5,289 nucleotides of DNA, from the NCBI GenBank assembly GCA_027314825.1, contig DAHVAB010000195.1:1-5289 (forward strand). The letters are read 5' to 3'. The DNA comes from Solirubrobacterales bacterium (lineage in GTDB: Bacteria > Actinomycetota > Thermoleophilia > Solirubrobacterales > Solirubrobacteraceae). Positions 5,250 to 5,289 of this stretch are shown here, in pieces (positions within the stretch are counted from its first letter, which is position 1; every line of letters begins with the position of its first letter). The position numbers and the translations under genes were made by a program. Under the pieces are notes generated by a model, which had not been told where the DNA came from, searched no databases, and saw only the letters and a program-made list of their open reading frames with translations.

Positions 5250-5257
5250 TCCGATAG
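5247..5257. promoter_or_regulatory. Short palindrome overlapping the -10 box, possible operator
   Basis: CTATC-C-GATAG is a perfect inverted repeat of two five-base arms about a single central base, overlapping the candidate -10 box. The position would suit a repressor site, for example a TetR- or GntR-type regulator of fatty-acid genes. The arms are short and symmetry does not extend outward, so chance is possible. Confidence 0.25.
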
Positions 5258-5289
5258 CGACCGTGATGCGATCCCTCGAATAACGGGTG

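Overview
The window is very GC-rich, and every gene I can support lies on the minus strand, so genes are described here in transcription order, from high to low coordinates. The protein sequences look most like Actinomycetota of the class Thermoleophilia (Solirubrobacterales and relatives). That assignment rests on remembered protein character and gene order, not on a search, and is moderately confident.

Layout: (1) 3626-5236, a complete AMP-forming acyl-CoA synthetase with its own promoter-like element. (2) 3517-3625, the only sizeable non-coding gap, carrying three tandem 19-bp GC-rich units, one of which is a perfect hairpin. (3) 2998-3516, a YceD/DUF177 protein. (4) 2741-2947, ribosomal protein bL32 with a histidine-rich tail. 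(5) 1588-2691, plsX. (6) 1349-1591, acpP. (7) 613-1359, rnc. (8) 1-613, the N-terminal part of smc, running off the window.

From DUF177 to smc this is a housekeeping cluster joining ribosome assembly (DUF177, bL32), phospholipid initiation (PlsX, ACP), dsRNA processing (RNase III) and chromosome segregation (SMC). plsX, acpP, rnc and smc overlap end to end (4, 11 and 1 nt), so they are probably co-transcribed and translationally coupled. The order matches the classical yceD-rpmF-plsX-(fabHDG)-acpP and plsX-(fab)-acpP-rnc-smc clusters with all fab genes removed from between plsX and acpP.

Three points stand out. The RNase III lacks several canonical metal-binding acidic residues of its nuclease site although fold and dsRNA-binding domain look intact. 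Four genes carry a TANNNT box 6-10 nt before the start codon and lack a clear Shine-Dalgarno sequence, suggesting leaderless transcription; three of those boxes share the 9-mer CGCTAGCCT, and all four CTAG tetramers that I found by eye lie in one shared octamer at gene junctions. The ACP has unusual residues in its partner-recognition helix. I see no mobile element, CRISPR array, tRNA or rRNA.
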